Shown: piece by piece, positions 44,279 through 47,761 of the stretch
How the letters are laid out: each line of letters starts with the position of its first letter
Position numbering within the stretch: the stretch's first letter is position 1
Assembly: GCF_014822185.1 (NCBI RefSeq)
Contig: NZ_QVLR01000088.1
Location: 1-47,761, forward strand
DNA length: 47,761 bases
Source of the DNA: Azoarcus sp. Aa7
GTDB taxonomy: Bacteria; Pseudomonadota; Gammaproteobacteria; Burkholderiales; Rhodocyclaceae
Direction: 5' to 3'
The notes under the pieces: model-generated
The model's database searches: none
Seen by the model: the letters and a program-made list of their open reading frames with translations, nothing else
Told to the model about the DNA's origin: nothing
Program-made: the position numbers and the translations under genes

Positions 44279-44811
44279 TGTCCCCCATCCTTCCCTTCCG
44301 AACGACCCTGCTCGCGGCCCTCGCGGCCGGCCTCCTCGCCGCCTGCGGGCCGGGCGGCAGCGACGCCGGCAACAAGCTCGCCGCGGTCGAGATCGACCAG
44401 AGCACCGCCTGCTCCCTCGACGGCATGCTGCTCGCCGACTACCCCGGCCCGAAGGCACAGATCGTCTACGCCGACCGTCCCGAACCCGAGTTCTTCTGCG
44501 ACACGGTCGAAATGTTCGGCATCTACCTGAAGCCCGAGCAGGTGCGCCCGGTGAAGGCGATTTTCGTGCAAGACATGGGCAAGGCCGACTGGGACCAGCC
44601 GCGCGGCGCGTGGATCGACGCGAAGAGCGCCTGGTACGTCATCGGCAGCTCGCGCCACGGCTCGATGGGACCGACGATCGGATCCTTCGCGCAGCAGGCG
44701 GACGCCCAGAAATTCTCCGAGGCGCACGGCGGCAAGGTCCTCGCCTTCGACGCCATCACCCCCGACATGGCGGTGCTCGATGGCGGAGCCCTCCACGACA
44801 GCAAGATGTGA
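44275..44811 (+). CDS. nosL: NosL, copper-binding lipoprotein
   Basis: The 178-residue protein is exported and lipidated: a signal helix (TTLLAALAAGLLAAC) ends in the lipobox LAAC, so it should sit in the outer or inner membrane facing the periplasm. NosL is a Cu(I) metallochaperone for NosZ. The metal-binding region is CSLDGMLLADYPGPKAQ followed by FFCDTVEMFGIYLKPEQ. C-x3-GM replaces the common CxxCGM, so one usual cysteine is absent. Tandem ATGs at 44275 and 44278 overlap the nosY stop; GGAG upstream is better spaced for 44275. The next small gene begins nine bases after its stop. Confidence 0.9.
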   Translation: MMSPILPFRTTLLAALAAGLLAACGPGGSDAGNKLAAVEIDQSTACSLDGMLLADYPGPKAQIVYADRPEPEFFCDTVEMFGIYLKPEQVRPVKAIFVQDMGKADWDQPRGAWIDAKSAWYVIGSSRHGSMGPTIGSFAQQADAQKFSEAHGGKVLAFDAITPDMAVLDGGALHDSKM

Positions 44812-44820
44812 GCGACGACC

Positions 44821-45093
44821 ATGGCCAACTTCTTCGAGAACGTAGAACCGACCGATGCCGAGCAGCTCGAGCAGCTGTCGCGGCTGGTCTTCGAACTGCG
44901 CGAGAACCGCGACGCCATCCTCAAGGCCACCGGCGCATCCGACGAGATCGAACTGCTGGAGCGCATCTACACCGGAACGGTCGCCGAGCACCCCTCGTAT
45001 GAGCACTATCTCAGCGCCCGCATCCTCGCCGACACGCGCGAAACCGTGCGCGCGATGCTGACCGAATGCCTGAAGGAGGCCAGACGGACATGA
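44821..45093 (+). CDS. Small acidic helical protein at the end of the nos operon
   Basis: The 90-residue protein is predicted to be all-helical and acidic, without signal or membrane segments (EQLEQLSRLVFELRENRDAI, then SARILADTRETVRAMLTECL). I do not recognise a named family. It starts nine bases after nosL, and its stop overlaps the ATG of the next gene (ATGA). The following protein looks like a TumE/DUF6516 toxin. Small helical partners of that type often serve as antitoxins, but this one lacks a clear helix-turn-helix as in TumA, so the pairing is inference. The ribosome binding site is weak, suggesting coupled or low translation. Confidence 0.7.
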   Translation: MANFFENVEPTDAEQLEQLSRLVFELRENRDAILKATGASDEIELLERIYTGTVAEHPSYEHYLSARILADTRETVRAMLTECLKEARRT

Positions 45094-45452
45094 GCCTGCA
45101 CATCGAACTCGCCGACCACATCGACCGCAGCTTCGGCGCCCGCCTGCCACAACCGGTCGAGCACAAGCAGGACGCCCTCGTCGTACATCTCGAGAACGGC
45201 GTGATGTTGACGGTGCGCTACGCCGCCAACGACGCGTACTCGCTCAGATGGACTTGCGGCGACGCCGAACTGGGGATAGACACCGCACCGCTGCACCGCG
45301 AACTGGCGACCTTCCCCAACCACCTGCACGACGCGGCCGGAAACCTGCACCCGGACCCGCTCACGCGCCCGGAAGACAGCCCCGCGAAGAATCTGGTGCG
45401 TGTCATCGAAGCGCTGATCGCCGACCCGATGCTGGAGCGGTATCGAGGCTGA
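45090..45452 (+). CDS. TumE/DUF6516-like small protein
   Basis: The 120-residue soluble protein has features of the DUF6516/TumE toxin-like family: YSLRW at 50-54, then LGIDTAPLHREL and TFPNHLHD (about 61-81), followed by a helix NLVRVIEALIAD. The D-x-AP-x-H and FPxHxH patterns are the strongest hints. TumE-type proteins are described as toxins of type II modules with TumA-like antitoxins. Here it is coupled to the preceding 90-residue gene by ATGA overlap and has AGGAGG ten bases upstream of the ATG at 45090. A role tied to nos expression is possible. The family call is tentative. Confidence 0.55.
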   Translation: MSLHIELADHIDRSFGARLPQPVEHKQDALVVHLENGVMLTVRYAANDAYSLRWTCGDAELGIDTAPLHRELATFPNHLHDAAGNLHPDPLTRPEDSPAKNLVRVIEALIADPMLERYRG

Positions 45453-45495
45453 TCGAAGCAACCCCGTCAGGTTCGTCCCGACCATCAGACGGAAC

Positions 45496-45522
45496 AAAGG
45501 GGACGCGAAACGCGTCCCCTTT
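45496..45522. terminator. Bidirectional terminator between the nos operon and the secreted-protein gene
   Basis: AAAGGGGACGCG-AAA-CGCGTCCCCTTT is a perfect 12-bp stem with a triple-A loop. It lies 43 bases after the last nos-operon gene and 29 bases after the convergent secreted-protein gene. A/T ends on both sides suit termination in both directions. Confidence 0.75.
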
Positions 45523-45551
45523 GATGCAGGTCGACCCCTGTTGCCGGCTTG

Positions 45552-46355
45552 TCAGAACTCGAAGTCGTGCACGAAACGCACCGATTCCGCGATCATCGAG
45601 CCGAGACCGAACGCCGCCGCGCCCACTGCCGTGCCGCTGCCAATGACGCTCGCGTCCGACGCAACCGCCGCCTTGATCTTGAGCGTATAGACGCCCTGAC
45701 CCACCTTCGGGAAGATGAAATTGAAGGTGTGTGCACTGGTGGTGTTGAGCACCAGGTCGATGATGGACGTGAAGTCGCAGGTTCCGATCTGCGTCGTTCC
45801 AGTCATATCCATGACCGTGCAGGTGCTGAGCGACTGCGTCAGCGTCTGGATGCGTGTATCGAGTTGCACGCCCCAACCGCCGTCAACTTCCTGGCAGCCG
45901 AGGATGCCCGCGGCGCACGAGGACAACGGCGCGGCGACAATCTCGTTGCCCGCGTCATCGACGAGGACGGCCCTCAGGTACACGCCACCCATTGCCTGGG
46001 CCGTGGAGGTGCTGTTGGTCGAGGTTTTGGTCCGCGTCTGCGTGTACAGGCCAGTCACCAGAGACGGCGACACGATCAGCGACTGGCTGTTCGACAGCTT
46101 CATCGGCTTTTCCATGATCGGGATCCACTCATTCTCGGTGGCCACTTCAGCACCGGTGTACAGGTTCACGCAGCTTGCCGGGATCACCGCGTCGCCGTCG
46201 TCGCTGGTTACGGCCGTCATCGTGCACTTGACCAGCGTGTTGATATCCGCGGTCGCCTTGGACGACGGCGTTCCGTTCGATTGCGCAAAAGCGGGGGCGG
46301 CGCACATGCCGGCGAGCAAGGCCGCGACGATGGTCTTCGAAGCAAGATTGGACAT
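45552..46355 (-). CDS. Secreted protein of unknown function
   Basis: The 267-residue protein starts with a clear Sec signal peptide (ASKTIVAALLAGMCAAPAFA, cut near AFA-QSN). The mature part is rich in Thr, Ser and Gly and low in charge, as in extracellular beta proteins. Six or more cysteines could form disulfides (VKCTMTAV, ASCVNLY, SSCAAGILGCQEV, STCTVM, GTCDF). I do not recognise a family. A fimbrial or surface adhesin-like fold is possible but unproven. GAGGAG precedes the ATG at 46355, which I prefer to one 15 bases earlier. Neither neighbour is related. A long A+T-rich gap lies upstream. Confidence 0.75.
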   Translation of the reverse strand: MSNLASKTIVAALLAGMCAAPAFAQSNGTPSSKATADINTLVKCTMTAVTSDDGDAVIPASCVNLYTGAEVATENEWIPIMEKPMKLSNSQSLIVSPSLVTGLYTQTRTKTSTNSTSTAQAMGGVYLRAVLVDDAGNEIVAAPLSSCAAGILGCQEVDGGWGVQLDTRIQTLTQSLSTCTVMDMTGTTQIGTCDFTSIIDLVLNTTSAHTFNFIFPKVGQGVYTLKIKAAVASDASVIGSGTAVGAAAFGLGSMIAESVRFVHDFEF

Positions 46356-46991
46356 TTCTGCACTCCTCAAAAGATTGACCGAGTATCCGGAATGACTGTA
46401 ATTGCTCCCATGGCAATCCTACGATCACCACCAGTTGCGGAGCCGCCGCGCCGAGGGAGCCGGGGTGCGGTGATCGACTGGCAGAGCGCCGGCCGACGCT
46501 GAAACTTAGGGATCCGATCGACATGCAGCCATGGGAAAAAGCTCATCCTGCCCCATGACAAACGGCACGACCTGCGGAACGCGAATACCCGCAAACCAAT
46601 GAAACAAGCGCTTACATCTGTATTTCAATGACATTTATAAAGCCTCATTCTTGCTACGTGAGGCGCATGAACAGGCGCGACACCCCCTGAACCGGGCCAC
46701 ATTCCCCATACGCCAAACACACCCACCTGCACACTCCCGCGCGCATGTCAATAGTCTATTTATCTTTCTCCAGACGCGACATATGTAATGCACAAATGGC
46801 AACCGCCCCAACGACCTGTCGTGCATCGACCGCCAACAATTTGGCATTTCCTTCGGTCGGCGAGACTGCACGCGCCGAGGCCATTAATAGGCATCGGCTA
46901 TGAAAATAATGTTTTTGTTCAATTTCATATATTTCAGCCCGCCGCGTAGCATCTCCATATCCCACTCAGCACCGGCACAAGGAGAGAAACG
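46356..46991. other. 636-base gene-free region with A+T-rich patches
   Basis: I see no credible gene in this spacer. Open frames here lack ribosome sites and family features. Base composition is clearly more A+T-rich than the rest of the window, especially near 46600-46660, 46750-46800 and 46890-46940. Promoters for the secreted-protein gene and rubrerythrin presumably lie at the two ends. CGATCACC (46421-46428) and GGTGATCG (46468-46475) form an inverted repeat. A non-coding RNA cannot be excluded. Confidence 0.55.
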
Positions 46992-47477
46992 ATGGCCAGC
47001 CCCTTCCACAACCCCGATTCGCTCACGATCAAGAACCTCGAATCCGCCTTCGCCGGCGAATCGATGGCGCACATCAAGTACCGCTACTTCGCCAAGCTTT
47101 GCCGCGAGATGGGCGACGAGGAAACCGCGAAGGCCTTCGAGGCGACGGCCGACCAGGAGGTGATGCACGCCTTCGGCCACCTCGACCTGCTCTTCCCCAA
47201 GGAAAGAATGACTCCGGCGCGCGCCCTGCAATTCGCGATCGAAGGGGAAACCTACGAATACACCGAGATGTATCCGAACTTTCGCCACATCGCGGTTGCC
47301 GAAGGCAACGAGGCGGCAGTGAAGGAGCTCGACGAACAGATCGCCGAATCGAAGGAACACGCCGAACAGTTCAAGGCCGTGCTGGAGAAGGCCGCCAAGC
47401 GCTTCGCCGCGCTGGCCAAGGTGGAAGAGCGCCACGCCAACCACTACCAGCAGGTCCTGGACCGGATTTCGGCCTGA
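46992..47477 (+). CDS. Rubrerythrin without rubredoxin tail
   Basis: The 161-residue cytoplasmic diiron protein probably reduces hydrogen peroxide to water, protecting anaerobically growing cells. The ferritin-like four-helix bundle carries paired Glu/His motifs: [44 protein letters not shown] and EEHANH-like [10 protein letters not shown] near the end. Classical rubrerythrin has a C-terminal rubredoxin domain. This one ends before it, and a separate rubredoxin gene follows 50 bases later to fill that role. AAGGAGAG precedes the ATG at 46992. It may be induced by oxidative stress, but no OxyR or PerR site is obvious. Confidence 0.9.
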   Translation: MASPFHNPDSLTIKNLESAFAGESMAHIKYRYFAKLCREMGDEETAKAFEATADQEVMHAFGHLDLLFPKERMTPARALQFAIEGETYEYTEMYPNFRHIAVAEGNEAAVKELDEQIAESKEHAEQFKAVLEKAAKRFAALAKVEERHANHYQQVLDRISA

Positions 47478-47527
47478 CCCGACCCCGCAACGCCCCCCGA
47501 CAATTCGCAAAGAACGGAAAGAACATC

Positions 47528-47692
47528 ATGAAGACCTATCAGTGCATCGTGTGCGGTTTCATCTACGACGAAGCGGCCGGCCTCCCCGACGAGGGCATCG
47601 CCCCGGGCACGCGCTGGGAAGACATCCCCGCCGACTGGGCCTGTCCGGACTGCGGCGTCGCCAAGGCCGACTTCGAGATGGTTGCCATCTGA
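47528..47692 (+). CDS. Rubredoxin
   Basis: The 54-residue electron carrier has a single Fe(Cys)4 site: CIVC in the first half and CPDCG in the second. Aromatic core residues (Y4, Y13, W37) and [15 protein letters not shown] are typical of rubredoxins. It probably passes electrons from NAD(P)H:rubredoxin reductase to the rubrerythrin encoded just upstream; an alkane hydroxylase partner is the main alternative in other bacteria, but none is near. The ATG at 47528 has a purine-rich GGAAAGAAC stretch upstream. The gene is shorter than any fused version and complete within the window. Confidence 0.93.
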   Translation: MKTYQCIVCGFIYDEAAGLPDEGIAPGTRWEDIPADWACPDCGVAKADFEMVAI

Positions 47693-47761
47693 CCCGCCCG
47701 GAGACCGCATCGGCGGTCCCGGTCTGCCTCCCCTCCACGCGCCTGCCCCACCCCGTTTCGC

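Noticed and set aside
47703-47718. Terminator after rubredoxin
   Set aside because: GACCGC-ATCG-GCGGTC is only a 6-bp stem without a T-tract; too weak to call.

Overview
The window is high-GC DNA that reads like a chromosomal segment of a denitrifying betaproteobacterium, most likely of the Rhodocyclales (Azoarcus/Aromatoleum/Thauera type). I infer this from the gene content and general protein character; I ran no database search. No rRNA, tRNA, CRISPR array, integrase or transposase is visible.

Positions 1-12.4 kb hold a mixed housekeeping and stress section. The 3' end of an ImuB-type Y-family polymerase gene (1-253) is followed by a MATE exporter, a convergent M61 glycyl aminopeptidase, a large CHASE-PAS-PAS-HisKA-REC-REC-HPt hybrid histidine kinase, and divergently dnaE2. 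dnaE2 carries a textbook LexA box lying over its own start codon. A PAS-GGDEF diguanylate cyclase follows. imuB and dnaE2, normally adjacent in the SOS mutasome cassette, are here separated by three unrelated genes.

Positions 12.5-20.6 kb carry a fused pabB-pabC folate gene, a small Cys-rich protein of unknown function, metY, a pterin carbinolamine dehydratase gene (phhB type) and a 1264-residue AsmA-like/DUF748 protein.

Positions 20.8-45.5 kb are an anaerobic respiration island. It starts with a coupled operon (hemerythrin, DUF2249 protein, NnrS/heme-copper-like membrane protein) behind an FNR/DNR-type box. Next comes the dissimilatory nitrate reductase locus narK1-narK2-narG-narH-narJ-narI with the narX-narL two-component genes and a small membrane protein. 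The nitrous oxide reductase locus follows: nosZ, a terminator, an FNR-type box, then nosR, a 2-TM protein, nosD, nosF, nosY, nosL and a coupled pair of small genes whose second member resembles TumE/DUF6516 toxins. Together these genes import nitrate and export nitrite, reduce nitrate at the membrane, sense nitrate and nitrite, and reduce N2O in the periplasm with dedicated copper and electron supply. Nitrite and NO reductase genes are not in this window.

Positions 45.5-47.7 kb hold a secreted protein of unknown function, a 636-base gene-free gap with A+T-rich patches, and a rubrerythrin-rubredoxin pair for peroxide detoxification.

The most striking single observation is an in-frame TAG codon in the HAMP region of narX. 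It splits the nitrate sensor into a membrane half and a kinase half. Other notable items are the LexA box over the dnaE2 start with a -10 element predicting a leaderless mRNA, a lipobox in the Tat signal of NosZ, a CTAG-rich inverted repeat upstream of narK1, and several families of palindromic intergenic repeats.
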